A stretch of 64,000 nt of DNA from JBKECY01 sp047975025 (GCA_047975025.1 JBKECY010000003.1:1-64000), one strand, 5' to 3'; counted from the first letter of the stretch, positions 43,031 to 52,966 are shown. Program-made: numbers and translations. Notes: generated by a model not told the origin, from the letters alone.

Positions 43031-43617
43031 GAGAAAGACTTGAGCAGCAGATACAATTTATTGTAGAAATAGATAAAGCCAAGCGCATTATGCGCCAGAC
43101 GTATCTGTCCGACGGACAGAACAAAGAAAATGATGCGGAGCATTCGTGGCATATGGCAATCATGGCGCTGCTTTTGCGGGAATACGCCAGTGAAGAAGTG
43201 GATGTATTGCGCGTGATCTACATGGTACTGATTCATGATATTGTGGAAATTGATGCGGGCGATACCTTTGCTTATGATGAGAAGGCGATGGAAACCAAGG
43301 AGGCAAGAGAGTTAGCGGCTGCGGACCGTATCTTCAATCTGCTGCCGCCGGAACAGGCATCTGATCTGCGTGTGGTGTGGGATGAATTCGAAGATAACAT
43401 CACGCCAGAAGCTCATTATGCACATCTGCTGGACGATTTTCAGCCTTTTTTACTGAATCTTGCCACAGGCGGCAAAGGCTGGGTGGAACATGCGGTGCAT
43501 AAGCAGCAAATATATAAAAGAAATCAGTTCACAGGAACCACATCCCCTGAAGTATGGCAATATATGAAGGAAAAAATTGAAGAGCAGGTGAGACGGGGCA
43601 ACATTATTGATGAATGA
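43027..43617 (+). CDS. HD-domain phosphohydrolase (YfbR/HDDC2-like)
   Basis: 196 residues. ATG 43027 overlaps the preceding stop. HD metal ligands: His in NDAEHSWHMA, HD in LIHDIVEIDAGD, and a later Asp. The layout resembles nucleoside 5'-monophosphatases of the YfbR/HDDC2 type, which fits the surrounding nucleotide genes. Whether it cleaves deoxynucleotides is inference only. Confidence 0.88.
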   Translation: MRERLEQQIQFIVEIDKAKRIMRQTYLSDGQNKENDAEHSWHMAIMALLLREYASEEVDVLRVIYMVLIHDIVEIDAGDTFAYDEKAMETKEARELAAADRIFNLLPPEQASDLRVVWDEFEDNITPEAHYAHLLDDFQPFLLNLATGGKGWVEHAVHKQQIYKRNQFTGTTSPEVWQYMKEKIEEQVRRGNIIDE

Positions 43618-43658
43618 AACGGCGGGGAACGCCGACAATATACAAAGGAGTGATTTTT

Positions 43659-45701
43659 TTGGAGAACGAAATTGAAGTTCGTTATACACTGGCCAAAGAC
43701 AGGATAGCAGAAATAAAAGAAGAAACACTGGTTGCAGAGCCATACAGAACGTATTTTCGGACAGTTGCCAGATTTATCGGCATGGTTCATGAGTATGAAG
43801 GAATGCAAGAGAACACAACACTGGAGTTTTTGCAGAAGCAAAATGCGGCATTATATGAAGATATTCTGCCGTCTAATTATGAGCATTCTTATGCGAATCC
43901 TGTATATGCAGAGGCTCAGTTAGGAGAATACGGGAAACCGCTTAGCTTTTTATATACTGAAATCAGGGGTATGATTGTCTACCTGTTTGAAAAAAGAGTC
44001 TGGGACGAGACGATCGTAATGGAGTTATTTCTGGAAGTGTATCAATTGTTCACCCAGCAGCCGCAGCCGACGCAGGAGAGTGTAACACAAGCAATCTACT
44101 GGTACTGCAGCGATTATACGCCTGAAATAGTAGCCTATCGGATACGGGAGACACTATTGCCGGAATTTTCTTTTGCGACGGATCTTATTATGACATCTGA
44201 TCTGATGGATCTCCGGTATTTGTACAAATTTGGTGAATACATATCTGAGAATGAGCTTAAAACGGCAGAATTTTTGCAGAAAAGTACGCAGGATGAAATT
44301 GATGCGATGGCATCAACCTATACGCAGGGGTATCACCGAGGGTTTATAAATGCGGGCAAGCCACTGCATCTAAAGAAAACTGTTAATATACGCTATGTCC
44401 TTGGATTCGAGCGTGTGGTCAAAGCAGCCATTCTCCAGTTTGGCGATATGGGACTGCAGCCGGTAATCTACCGGGCGGCCTCTCACAGTGTAAGCAAGAA
44501 GCAGCAGAGCCGAATCGGTTATCATGGCGGCATAGCAAATCCGCAATACGACTATGATCACAGAGGGGATGCGGCACTGTATCTGAATGAGGAGTATGTT
44601 TCCAAAAGACTGCGTGCATTGCAGCAGGCCTATGACGCCTGCAAGGAAGAAGCCAATGGACATGCAGGACCTGCCGTTATAGAAGTATTTGGTGAGAAGC
44701 CTTTTGTGCCGCTGACGGTCTCACAGGCGTATAAGCTTTCCCCCGCACAGCAGGAATTACAGGTGCATCTGGATAATGAAAGCGCCCAGATTGTCAATCG
44801 TTATATAAAAGGTGACGAGCGCAGCTTTACGATTATTGCGTATCCGATACCTGAGATCGGTGATAAGTTCCAGGAAATCTTTCGCGAAACAGTCAGACTG
44901 AATACCTTGGACTATGATTTGTATCAGAAAATACACCAGTATATGATACTGGCACTTGATCAGGGGCGTTCAGTGCATATTCAGGGGACAGGGGTGAACG
45001 AAACGGATCTGACGGTAGCGCTTCCCGCATTGCAGGATTCGGCAACCCAGACGAATTTTGAGAACTGTGTGGCCGATGTCAATATACCGGTTGGAGAAGT
45101 ATTCACATCACCACAGCTTTCAGGCACGCATGGTCTGCTTCATGTCAGCTTTGTATATTTGAACGGACTGTTGTTCGAAAATCTGAAGATTCATTTTTCA
45201 GATGGTATGGTCAGTGACTATTCCTGCAGCAATTTTGAAGAAGAAGAGAAAAATCGTGCCTATATTGAGGAGAACATTCTGCACCATCACAAGACCTTGC
45301 CGCTCGGCGAGTTTGCAATCGGTACAAATACAACAGCCTATGTCATGGCACAAAAATATAAAATACATGACAAACTCCCGATTCTGATTTCCGAAAAAAC
45401 AGGTCCTCATTTTGCGGTGGGAGACACCTGCTACAGCTGGTCGGAAGATGTACCGGTGTACAATCCTGACGGACGTGAGATTGTTGCGCGTGACAATGAG
45501 GTGTCCAGATTAAGAACCACAGATCCTTCGAAGGCTTACATGGGATGTCATACGGATATTACCATACCGTTCGAGGAGTTGGGGCATATCCGAATTAATC
45601 GTCCAGAGGGCGGGCACATCATGCTGATTGAAGACGGGAAATTCGTGCTGGAGGGAACCCAGGAATTAAATCTTCCTTTTTCAGAACTGGCGGCTGATTA
45701 A
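43659..45701 (+). CDS. M29-type aminopeptidase
   Basis: 680 residues if the start is TTG 43659, which has AAGGAG 8 nt upstream; an ATG 45 nt earlier overlaps the HD gene by 4 bp but has no such site. The C-terminal half is aminopeptidase T/AmpS-like: SGTHGLLHVSFVYLNG, LPLGEFAIGTNTTAY, ISEKTGPHFAVGDTCYSW and GCHTDITIPFEEL carry the Glu/His/Tyr/Asp residues that bind the two metal ions in family M29. The N-terminal 270 residues are an extra region of unknown purpose, making the protein much longer than the usual 400-residue M29 enzyme. Confidence 0.82.
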   Translation: MENEIEVRYTLAKDRIAEIKEETLVAEPYRTYFRTVARFIGMVHEYEGMQENTTLEFLQKQNAALYEDILPSNYEHSYANPVYAEAQLGEYGKPLSFLYTEIRGMIVYLFEKRVWDETIVMELFLEVYQLFTQQPQPTQESVTQAIYWYCSDYTPEIVAYRIRETLLPEFSFATDLIMTSDLMDLRYLYKFGEYISENELKTAEFLQKSTQDEIDAMASTYTQGYHRGFINAGKPLHLKKTVNIRYVLGFERVVKAAILQFGDMGLQPVIYRAASHSVSKKQQSRIGYHGGIANPQYDYDHRGDAALYLNEEYVSKRLRALQQAYDACKEEANGHAGPAVIEVFGEKPFVPLTVSQAYKLSPAQQELQVHLDNESAQIVNRYIKGDERSFTIIAYPIPEIGDKFQEIFRETVRLNTLDYDLYQKIHQYMILALDQGRSVHIQGTGVNETDLTVALPALQDSATQTNFENCVADVNIPVGEVFTSPQLSGTHGLLHVSFVYLNGLLFENLKIHFSDGMVSDYSCSNFEEEEKNRAYIEENILHHHKTLPLGEFAIGTNTTAYVMAQKYKIHDKLPILISEKTGPHFAVGDTCYSWSEDVPVYNPDGREIVARDNEVSRLRTTDPSKAYMGCHTDITIPFEELGHIRINRPEGGHIMLIEDGKFVLEGTQELNLPFSELAAD

Positions 45702-45787
45702 TCGTTGACAAGATATTAATTTGTTAGTAGACTTGAGTAATGTAAAAATGTAAGTGTAGAGATTTCTGGATTGAGAGGAGACAAGGT

Positions 45788-46294
45788 ATGGCAAAAGTGG
45801 GAATAGTAATGGGCAGCGATTCAGATATGCCTGTCATGAGCAAGGCAGCCGGGATTTTGGATGAGCTGGGAATTGAATATGATATGCGTATCATCTCGGC
45901 ACACAGAGAGCCGGATGTATTCTTTGAATATGCTAAATCTGCAGAAGAAAGAGGCTTCAAAGTAATCATAGCAGGAGCGGGCATGGCGGCACATCTGCCG
46001 GGCATGTGTGCGGCAATCTTTTCACTGCCGGTCATTGGTATACCTATGCATACTACGTCACTGGGCGGTGTGGATTCTCTGTATTCTATTGTGCAGATGC
46101 CGTCCGGCATACCGGTAGCGACTGTCGCAATTAACGGAGGTGCGAATGCAGGACTTCTGGCGGCTAAAATACTTGCGGTATCAGATGCAGAACTTCTGGA
46201 AAAACTAAAAAGCTATGCGGCTGATCTAAAGACGCAGGTGGAACAAAAGGATGCTCGTCTGCAGGAGACAGGGCATAAGAACTATAACAAATAG
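45788..46294 (+). CDS. purE: N5-carboxyaminoimidazole ribonucleotide mutase
   Basis: 168 residues. ATG 45788 follows AGAGGAGACAAGGT. Signatures: VGIVMGSDSDMPVM (substrate loop), ISAHREPD and GAGMAAHLPGMCAA. It moves the carboxyl group from N5-CAIR to CAIR; no purK partner is in the window. It is first in the cluster purE-purM-purN-purD. Confidence 0.97.
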   Translation: MAKVGIVMGSDSDMPVMSKAAGILDELGIEYDMRIISAHREPDVFFEYAKSAEERGFKVIIAGAGMAAHLPGMCAAIFSLPVIGIPMHTTSLGGVDSLYSIVQMPSGIPVATVAINGGANAGLLAAKILAVSDAELLEKLKSYAADLKTQVEQKDARLQETGHKNYNK

Positions 46295-46331
46295 TACGAA
46301 CAGGCGATTAAATTTTTTCTAGGAGGAAAAC

Positions 46332-47357
46332 ATGGATTACAAAAAAGCTGGAGTGGATATTGAAGCCGGATACCGGTCGGTAGAACTGATGAAAGAGCAT
46401 GTCAAAAAGACGATGCGCTCGGAGGTTTTAAGTAATTTAGGCGGTTTTTCGGGAGCGTTTTCATTGGCTTCTTTTAAGAATATGGACAAACCAACGCTGG
46501 TCTCAGGTACGGACGGTGTCGGAACAAAGCTTAAGCTGGCATTTTTGCTGGATCAGCATGATACCATTGGAATCGACTGCGTGGCCATGTGCGTAAATGA
46601 TATAGCCTGTGCAGGTGCGGAACCATTGCTCTTTCTGGATTACATTGCCTGTGGAAAAAATACACCGGAGAAAATAGCGGAAATCGTAAAAGGCGTTGCA
46701 GAAGGCTGTCAACAGTCAAACGCCGCGTTAATCGGCGGAGAGACGGCGGAGATGCCGGGCTTTTATCCGGAAGACGAATATGATCTGGCCGGGTTTGCCG
46801 TAGGAATCGTCGATGAAAAAGACCTGATTACCGGAAAAGACCTAAAAAGCGGAGATGCTCTGATTGGGATCGCATCTTCCGGTGTGCACAGCAACGGATT
46901 CTCGCTTGTCAGAAAAGTGTTCGATATGACAGAAAGCTCACTGCGTACGTTCTATCCTCAATTAGGCAGGACACTGGGCGAAGCGCTGCTTGAACCTACC
47001 AAAATCTATGTAAAAGCACTTCGCAGTATCAAAGAAGCAGGGGTGCGTATTCAGGGCTGCAGCCATATAACCGGCGGCGGTTTTTATGAGAACATTCCCC
47101 GGATGTTGTGTGACGGTGTACATGCTGTTATTGAAAAATCCAGCTACCCGATACCGGAGATCTTTACACTTATGGCAAGTGAAGGACAGATCGCCGAAGA
47201 AATGATGTACAATACATATAATATGGGACTGGGCATGATTATTGCTGTGGATTCGGCAGATGTGGACGCTTCGCTGGCCGCACTTACTGCTGTTGGCGAG
47301 AAAGCCTATGTGGTCGGCCGGCTGACAGAAGGTGAAAAGGGAGTGACATTATGCTAA
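46332..47357 (+). CDS. purM: Phosphoribosylformylglycinamidine cyclo-ligase (AIR synthetase)
   Basis: 341 residues. ATG 46332 has AGGAGG upstream. Motifs: DGVGTKLKLAF, CVNDIACAGAEPLLFLDY, GGETAEMPGFY and the C-terminal ITGGGFYENIPRM. It closes FGAM to AIR with ATP. Its end overlaps purN by 7 bp. Confidence 0.97.
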   Translation: MDYKKAGVDIEAGYRSVELMKEHVKKTMRSEVLSNLGGFSGAFSLASFKNMDKPTLVSGTDGVGTKLKLAFLLDQHDTIGIDCVAMCVNDIACAGAEPLLFLDYIACGKNTPEKIAEIVKGVAEGCQQSNAALIGGETAEMPGFYPEDEYDLAGFAVGIVDEKDLITGKDLKSGDALIGIASSGVHSNGFSLVRKVFDMTESSLRTFYPQLGRTLGEALLEPTKIYVKALRSIKEAGVRIQGCSHITGGGFYENIPRMLCDGVHAVIEKSSYPIPEIFTLMASEGQIAEEMMYNTYNMGLGMIIAVDSADVDASLAALTAVGEKAYVVGRLTEGEKGVTLC

Positions 47358-48001
47358 AAGCTGCCGTTTTAGTATCTGGCGGAGGTACCAATTTTCAGGC
47401 GATTTTAGATAAAATGGACGAGGGCATTCTTACAAATGTATCGATAGAACTTGTGCTTAGTAACAATCCGAATGCCTATGCACTAGAGCGTGCCAAGGCG
47501 CATCGGATCAAGACTTGTGTCCTGCGTCCGAAGAGTTTTGAAACTAGAGAAGCGTTTCATGAGAAGCTGGTAGAAATTCTGATAGAAAGTGGGATTGACC
47601 TGGTTGTTCTGGCCGGTTTTCTGGTGGTGATTCCGCCGCGCATGGTACAGGCATTCCCGAACCGGATTATTAACATTCATCCGTCATTGATTCCCGCTTT
47701 TTGTGGGGATGGCTATTATGGATTACGTGTTCATGAAGCTGCACTTGCACGCGGTGTCCGTCTGACCGGAGCAACGGTGCATTTTGTGGATGAAGGGACA
47801 GATACCGGTCCGATTCTGCTGCAAAAGGCAGTGCAGGTACTGGAGGGGGATACACCCGAAATCCTGCAGAGACGAGTGATGGAGGAAGCCGAGTGGCAGT
47901 TACTGCCGGAGGCGATTCAATTAATTGCAGATGGACGTGTGAAAGTTGCAGATGGAAAAGTGCAATTGCGGTCAGAGGCAAGTGAGGAGAATAGGTCATG
48001 A
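47351..48001 (+). CDS. purN: Phosphoribosylglycinamide formyltransferase
   Basis: 216 residues. Start MLKAAVLVSGGGTNFQAILD has the GAR-phosphate loop. Catalytic residues: Asn and His in IINIHPSLIPAF, Asp in HFVDEGTDTGPIL. It transfers formyl from 10-formyl-THF to GAR. It overlaps purM by 7 bp and purD by 4 bp. Confidence 0.97.
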   Translation: MLKAAVLVSGGGTNFQAILDKMDEGILTNVSIELVLSNNPNAYALERAKAHRIKTCVLRPKSFETREAFHEKLVEILIESGIDLVVLAGFLVVIPPRMVQAFPNRIINIHPSLIPAFCGDGYYGLRVHEAALARGVRLTGATVHFVDEGTDTGPILLQKAVQVLEGDTPEILQRRVMEEAEWQLLPEAIQLIADGRVKVADGKVQLRSEASEENRS

Positions 48002-49269
48002 AAATTCTAATTGTCGGAAGCGGCGGAAGAGAGCATGCCATCGCATGGAGCGTGGCAAAAAGCAGCAAGGCTGACGAGATTTATTGTGCACCCGGAAATG
48101 CGGGGATTGCTGAACTTGCAACCTGTGTGGACATCCCGGCCATGGAGTTCGAGCGTCTGGTTGCCTTTGCAAAAGAGAAAAAGATTGATTTGACAATTAT
48201 TGGTATGGATGATCCGCTGGTAGGCGGCATTGTTGATGCATTTGAAGCGGAAGGACTGCGTGTCTTCGGCCCCGACAAAAAAGCGGCTGTGCTGGAAGGC
48301 TCAAAAGCATTCTCGAAGGATTTAATGAAAAAATATGGGATTCCGAGTGCCGGTTATGAGAATTTTTCATCTGCACAAGAGGCACTTTCCTATCTGGATA
48401 CCGCAAAATTTCCTCTTGTACTTAAGGCGGATGGTCTGGCTTTGGGAAAAGGCGTTTTGATTTGTACGACGTTGGCAGAGGCACAGGCCGGTGTCAAGAC
48501 ACTGATGATGGACAAACAGTTCGGAGATGCAGGGAATACCATCGTGGTAGAAGAATTCATGGAAGGACGAGAGGTATCGGTACTCTCTTTCGTAGATGGC
48601 AGGACGATTCGGACAATGACCTCCGCACAGGATCATAAGAGAGCCAAGGATAACGATGAAGGACTTAATACCGGCGGCATGGGAACTTTTTCGCCGAGCC
48701 CGTTCTATACAAAAGAGGTTGAAGAATTCTGCAATGCGCATGTTTATCAGGCTACGGTGGATGCGATGCGTGCAGAGGGACGCCCCTTTACCGGCATTAT
48801 TTTCTTTGGATTAATGCTGACACAGGAAGGCCCCAAAGTGCTTGAGTACAATGCCCGCTTTGGAGACCCTGAGGCGCAGGTGGTACTGCCCAGAATGAAG
48901 AATGACATCCTGGATGTCATCGAAGCGTGCCTGGAGCAAAGACTCGATGAAATTGACCTGGAGTTCGAGGATAATGCGGCTGTTTGTGTTGTTCTGGCAT
49001 CGGCTGGGTATCCTGAGCATTATGAGAAAGGAATTCCGATACAGGGCTTTGAAAAGTTCAAGGATAAGGATGGGTATTACTGTTTCCACGCCGGTACAAA
49101 ACTGTCTGACGGGCAAGTTGTCACAAATGGAGGGCGTGTGCTGGGCATTACTGCCAAAGGAGATAATTTGGTGGAAGCAAGGAAGAATGCTTACGAAGCG
49201 ACCCGGTGGATTGAGTTCTCTAACAAGTATATGAGAAATGATATTGGAAAAGCAATTGATGATATGTAG
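47998..49269 (+). CDS. purD: Phosphoribosylamine-glycine ligase (GAR synthetase)
   Basis: 423 residues of the ATP-grasp fold: MKILIVGSGGREHAIAW, KADGLALGKGV, and LNTGGMGTFSPSPF, ending in VLEYNARFGDPEAQV and GHLKVG-like C-terminal elements. It ligates glycine to phosphoribosylamine. It is last in the purine cluster; a terminator follows. purF and purL are not in the window. Confidence 0.97.
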   Translation: MKILIVGSGGREHAIAWSVAKSSKADEIYCAPGNAGIAELATCVDIPAMEFERLVAFAKEKKIDLTIIGMDDPLVGGIVDAFEAEGLRVFGPDKKAAVLEGSKAFSKDLMKKYGIPSAGYENFSSAQEALSYLDTAKFPLVLKADGLALGKGVLICTTLAEAQAGVKTLMMDKQFGDAGNTIVVEEFMEGREVSVLSFVDGRTIRTMTSAQDHKRAKDNDEGLNTGGMGTFSPSPFYTKEVEEFCNAHVYQATVDAMRAEGRPFTGIIFFGLMLTQEGPKVLEYNARFGDPEAQVVLPRMKNDILDVIEACLEQRLDEIDLEFEDNAAVCVVLASAGYPEHYEKGIPIQGFEKFKDKDGYYCFHAGTKLSDGQVVTNGGRVLGITAKGDNLVEARKNAYEATRWIEFSNKYMRNDIGKAIDDM

Positions 49270-49278
49270 CTATGATAT

Positions 49279-49314
49279 AGACCTGCTGACAAACTCTGTC
49301 GGCGGGTCTTTTTC
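49279..49314 (+). terminator. Terminator of the purEMND cluster
   Basis: AGACCTGCTGACA ... TGTCGGCGGGTCT stem (two G-T pairs), then TTTTT. Confidence 0.88.
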
Positions 49315-49422
49315 GCACCAATTGTGAAAATTCAAAATAGTGATAGTCAAAGCTTGACACATGTGTTATAATACATCTATATCAAGTATATCAAAAGAAT
49401 TGACGTAAGTGAGGTGATTGTA

Positions 49423-49791
49423 GTGTTAATTGAAATTGATTTCAGTAGTTCAGAAGCTATTTATATGCAGCTTCGTAATCAGATTATTATTGGAGTCGCG
49501 ACCTCAGTCTTACGAGAAGGGGATGCGCTGCCATCAGTCAGGCAGCTGGCGGAAACCGCAGGAATCAACATGCACACAGTAAATAAAGCGTATGCTTTGT
49601 TACGGGAAGAAGGTATCCTGACCCTGGATCGCCGTAAGGGTGCGGTTATTTCTATAAATCTTGATAAGCTAAAGGCTCTGGAGGAAATGAAGCAGCAACT
49701 GATTAAAATATTGGCCAAGGGATGTTGTAAAGGCATACGGCCTGAAGAAGTGCATGACCTTATTGATGAAATCTATTCAGAATATAGATAG
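49423..49791 (+). CDS. GntR-family regulator (YtrA-type) upstream of clpC
   Basis: 122 residues from GTG 49423, with GAGGTGA 5 nt upstream; a GTG at 49414 is an alternative. The winged helix contains LREGDALPSVRQLAETAGINMHTVNKAYALL, with a short helical tail and two cysteines (GCCKGIRPEEVHD). It lies 14 bp before clpC in the place that ctsR holds in Bacillus. It is probably the operon's repressor. Upstream, TATAAT at 49367 is visible with a weak -35. Confidence 0.92.
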   Translation: MLIEIDFSSSEAIYMQLRNQIIIGVATSVLREGDALPSVRQLAETAGINMHTVNKAYALLREEGILTLDRRKGAVISINLDKLKALEEMKQQLIKILAKGCCKGIRPEEVHDLIDEIYSEYR

Positions 49792-49805
49792 AAAAGGAGA
49801 AGACT

Positions 49806-52343
49806 ATGCAAGAAAAAATGACAAAGCAAGCGAAAAAAGCATTAAGTTATGCAGAAAAGACTGCCACGTTCTGCAAACATAATTATATAGGCACAGAACA
49901 TATACTTGTCGGACTCTTAAAAGAGACACAGGGTGCCGCCAGTATGGTATTGGCAGAATTTAATGTAAATGAAGAAAAATTATTGTTATTGATTGACCGT
50001 CTGATTGCTCCGCCGGCAGGTGTGCTGGTGCAGTCTCCGGAATATACACCACGTGCCCAGAAAATCTTAAAAGACAGTTTTAATGAAGCTGCGCTCTATG
50101 ACAGTGAGCTTGTGGGGACAGAGCATATCCTGATGGCGCTGCTCAAAGACACAGATTGTGTGGCAACCAGACTGCTTCACACCATGGGTGTAAGTATTCA
50201 GAAGATGTATGTGGCAGTGTTGGTCGCAATCGGTGCGGATGACCGCTTCTCTCAGGAAGAGCTGCAAAGCGGCCGGGCCATGAAACAAACGGCAGCATCG
50301 ACCGCCACCCCCACCTTAGATCAATACAGCCGGGATCTTACGGCTCTGGCAGCGGCTGGGAAACTGGATCCGATCATCGGAAGGGATGAGGAAATCTCAC
50401 GCGTGATACGGATCTTAAGCAGGCGTATGAAGAACAACCCATGCCTGATTGGTGAACCTGGTGTCGGTAAGACTGCGATTGCAGAAGGCTTGGCTCAGCG
50501 CATCGTATGGGGACTTGTTCCGGACACTGTAAAGGATAAACGTGTGGTCATACTGGATCTCTCGGGTATGGTTGCCGGTTCTAAGTACAGAGGCGAATTT
50601 GAAGAGAGAATTAAAAATGTAATCAAAGAAGTTTCGGAAAACAAAGGCGTGCTTTTGTTTATTGATGAAATACATACAATTATAGGAGCCGGCGGAGCCG
50701 AAGGTTCTCTGGATGCCTCTAATATCCTGAAGCCGTCCCTGTCCCGAGGTGAAGTGCAGCTGATTGGTGCGACAACCATCGATGAATACAGAAAACACAT
50801 CGAAAAGGATGCTGCACTGGAGAGAAGATTTCAGCCGGTAGTGGTTGAGGAGCCTTCAGCTGAAGAAACGATACAGATTCTGCAAGGTCTGCGATCTGCC
50901 TATGAGCGTCACCATGGCGTATTGATAGAAGATAGTGCGATTGATGCGGCAGTTTCCATGTCGATTCGCTATATTAACGACCGTTTTCTGCCGGATAAAG
51001 CAATTGACCTGATTGATGAAGCCTCAGCAAAGGTTCAGCTCGCAGGATTCCAGGTACCGCCTGCCATGATGGATCTGGAAAAAAGCATTCATATGGCAGA
51101 GATAGAAATTGAGCAGGCAATTAAAAATAAGGAATTTGAAACAGCAGAGGTGCTCAAAAAAGAGCGTGATGAGAAGAAAAAAGAAGTTGAAATAGTTCGC
51201 GCCCAGTTTGAAAAGCAATGCAAAAGCAAGAAGCTTGTAGTCGGAGAACCGGAAATTGCCGATATCATCTCCGGCTGGACTAAAATTCCGATTCAGAAAC
51301 TTACCGAAGGTGAGTCCAGACGGCTGACAAAATTAGAAAATGAACTGCACAAACGTGTCATCGGTCAGGACGAAGCTGTGAAGGCCGTAGCACAGGCTGT
51401 AAAGCGCGGCAGAGTCGGATTAAAGGACCCGAACCGTCCGATTGGTTCTTTCCTGTTCCTTGGTCCTACCGGTGTTGGTAAGACGGAACTTTCCAAGACG
51501 CTGGCAGCGGCTGTATTCGGTGACGAACAGGCCATGATCCGCGTAGATATGTCTGAATACATGGAGAAACACAGTGTATCCAAACTCATTGGTTCCCCGC
51601 CCGGATACGTAGGCTATGATGAGGGTGGTCAGTTCAGTGAAAAAGTACGCCGCAATCCGTACTCCGTAATCCTGTTTGATGAGGTGGAAAAAGCCCATCC
51701 GGATGTGTTCAATATTCTTCTGCAGGTACTTGATGACGGACATATTACAGATGCACAGGGACGCAAAGTAGACTTTAAGCAGACAATCATCATTATGACC
51801 TCAAATGCAGGAGCTCAATCTATTATCGAACCTAAAAAGCTTGGATTTATGTCAGTGGAAGAGGAAAGCCATGGATATGAACGTATGAAGACACAGGTAA
51901 TGGATGAGGTCAGAAGACTCTTCAAACCTGAGTTCTTAAACCGTATAGATGAGATTATTGTATTCCATGCACTGACCAAAGATCATATCGGACAGATCGT
52001 GAATATCCTGTTGAAAGGATTTGCAAAACGCAGCCAGGAGCAGCTGGGTATTACCCTCAAGATTGCCCCTTCGGTCAAAAAGCTGATTTCTCTGGAAGGA
52101 TATGACGAGAAATATGGTGCCAGACCGCTTAAAAGAGCGATTCAGACAAAGCTTGAAGACACAATGGCAAATGAGATACTCGAAAACCGGATCAGAACCA
52201 ATGATACTGTTGCGGTTAAGGTGTTGAAAAATCAGATTGTTTTTCAAAAAGTAGAACCGGCGGTCAAAGAGCTTCCTGTTGAGAAAAAAGAGGCTCCCAA
52301 AGGACGCAGCCGAAGCAAGAAAAAAGAGCCGGTCCTGGTGTAA
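49806..52343 (+). CDS. clpC: AAA+ protease ATPase subunit ClpC
   Basis: 845 residues. ATG 49806 follows AAAGGAG. Two Clp_N repeats (about 1-145), AAA1 with Walker A GEPGVGKT near 217, a short coiled middle region around 420-460 with a UVR-like stretch (NKEFETAEVLKKERDEKK), and AAA2 with GPTGVGKT near 553. The short linker, in contrast to ClpB in this window, marks it as ClpC. It unfolds substrates for ClpP; ClpP and McsAB are not encoded here. The Lys/Arg-rich C-terminal tail after residue 815 (KGRSRSKKKEP) looks extended. Confidence 0.95.
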   Translation: MQEKMTKQAKKALSYAEKTATFCKHNYIGTEHILVGLLKETQGAASMVLAEFNVNEEKLLLLIDRLIAPPAGVLVQSPEYTPRAQKILKDSFNEAALYDSELVGTEHILMALLKDTDCVATRLLHTMGVSIQKMYVAVLVAIGADDRFSQEELQSGRAMKQTAASTATPTLDQYSRDLTALAAAGKLDPIIGRDEEISRVIRILSRRMKNNPCLIGEPGVGKTAIAEGLAQRIVWGLVPDTVKDKRVVILDLSGMVAGSKYRGEFEERIKNVIKEVSENKGVLLFIDEIHTIIGAGGAEGSLDASNILKPSLSRGEVQLIGATTIDEYRKHIEKDAALERRFQPVVVEEPSAEETIQILQGLRSAYERHHGVLIEDSAIDAAVSMSIRYINDRFLPDKAIDLIDEASAKVQLAGFQVPPAMMDLEKSIHMAEIEIEQAIKNKEFETAEVLKKERDEKKKEVEIVRAQFEKQCKSKKLVVGEPEIADIISGWTKIPIQKLTEGESRRLTKLENELHKRVIGQDEAVKAVAQAVKRGRVGLKDPNRPIGSFLFLGPTGVGKTELSKTLAAAVFGDEQAMIRVDMSEYMEKHSVSKLIGSPPGYVGYDEGGQFSEKVRRNPYSVILFDEVEKAHPDVFNILLQVLDDGHITDAQGRKVDFKQTIIIMTSNAGAQSIIEPKKLGFMSVEEESHGYERMKTQVMDEVRRLFKPEFLNRIDEIIVFHALTKDHIGQIVNILLKGFAKRSQEQLGITLKIAPSVKKLISLEGYDEKYGARPLKRAIQTKLEDTMANEILENRIRTNDTVAVKVLKNQIVFQKVEPAVKELPVEKKEAPKGRSRSKKKEPVLV

Positions 52344-52517
52344 TACCAGGGCTGTGCCGTTACTTTTGCAGAGAGGTCAAAATAGACATTTTTATTCCAA
52401 TTTATAGAGCATAACTGACGGACTGACTATTAAATTTTAATATCTACTAGTATTAAACTGTGGTTTATTATATAATGAAACCAGTTGAAGAGACGATAAC
52501 TTTTTGGAGGAAGAAAG

Positions 52518-52931
52518 ATGCCAGTAATTAAAGAATTGATACGGACAGAAGATAACGGAACGATTAGTTTTGGCAATTATGGACTTAGAGAAAAGTCGAA
52601 ACTGGATAATTATCAGTTCAAGGGAGACGAATATAAAGTCAAGACATTTAAAGAAATTACAAAACTAGAGCGTAACGGATTATTTGTTTATGAATCAGTT
52701 CCGGGATCTACCGTATACGAACTGTCGCAGGAGAATGGTGATTTTGATTTTTATGTGGAAAGTTATGAGGACTTGCAGATTACAGTAGAACTTGAAGAGG
52801 ATACGGAGTATGAAATTTTCGTTGAAGGCAAGAGCATCGGAGAGATGAAGACGAACCTTGGCGGAAAACTCTCTTTTAGTTTGGAACTGGAACCGGAAGT
52901 CAAAGCAGCGGTTAAGATTACTAAAAAATAA
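52518..52931 (+). CDS. Conserved clostridial hypothetical protein ('endosialidase' type)
   Basis: 137 residues, ATG 52518 behind TGGAGGAAG. Start MPVIKELIRTEDNGTISFGN, then FKEITKLERNGLFVYESVPG. Similar proteins are widespread in Clostridia and often labelled 'endosialidase', a name I doubt since it is short and has no enzyme-like motif. It is rich in beta strands and acidic residues. No signal peptide. It stands between clpC and radA and has its own terminator. Function unknown. Confidence 0.72.
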   Translation: MPVIKELIRTEDNGTISFGNYGLREKSKLDNYQFKGDEYKVKTFKEITKLERNGLFVYESVPGSTVYELSQENGDFDFYVESYEDLQITVELEEDTEYEIFVEGKSIGEMKTNLGGKLSFSLELEPEVKAAVKITKK

Positions 52932-52937
52932 AACGAA

Positions 52938-52966
52938 AAAAAGGTTGCGGCAGCAGCCTTTTTTCT
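52938..52966 (+). terminator. Terminator after the hypothetical gene
   Basis: AAGGTTGC ... GCAGCCTT stem with a GGCA loop and one G-T pair, then TTTT. Confidence 0.8.

Noticed and set aside
49354..49372. TTGACA followed closely by TATAAT before the GntR-clpC operon
   Set aside because: The gap is only 7 bp, too short for one promoter; TATAAT may belong to a weaker upstream -35.
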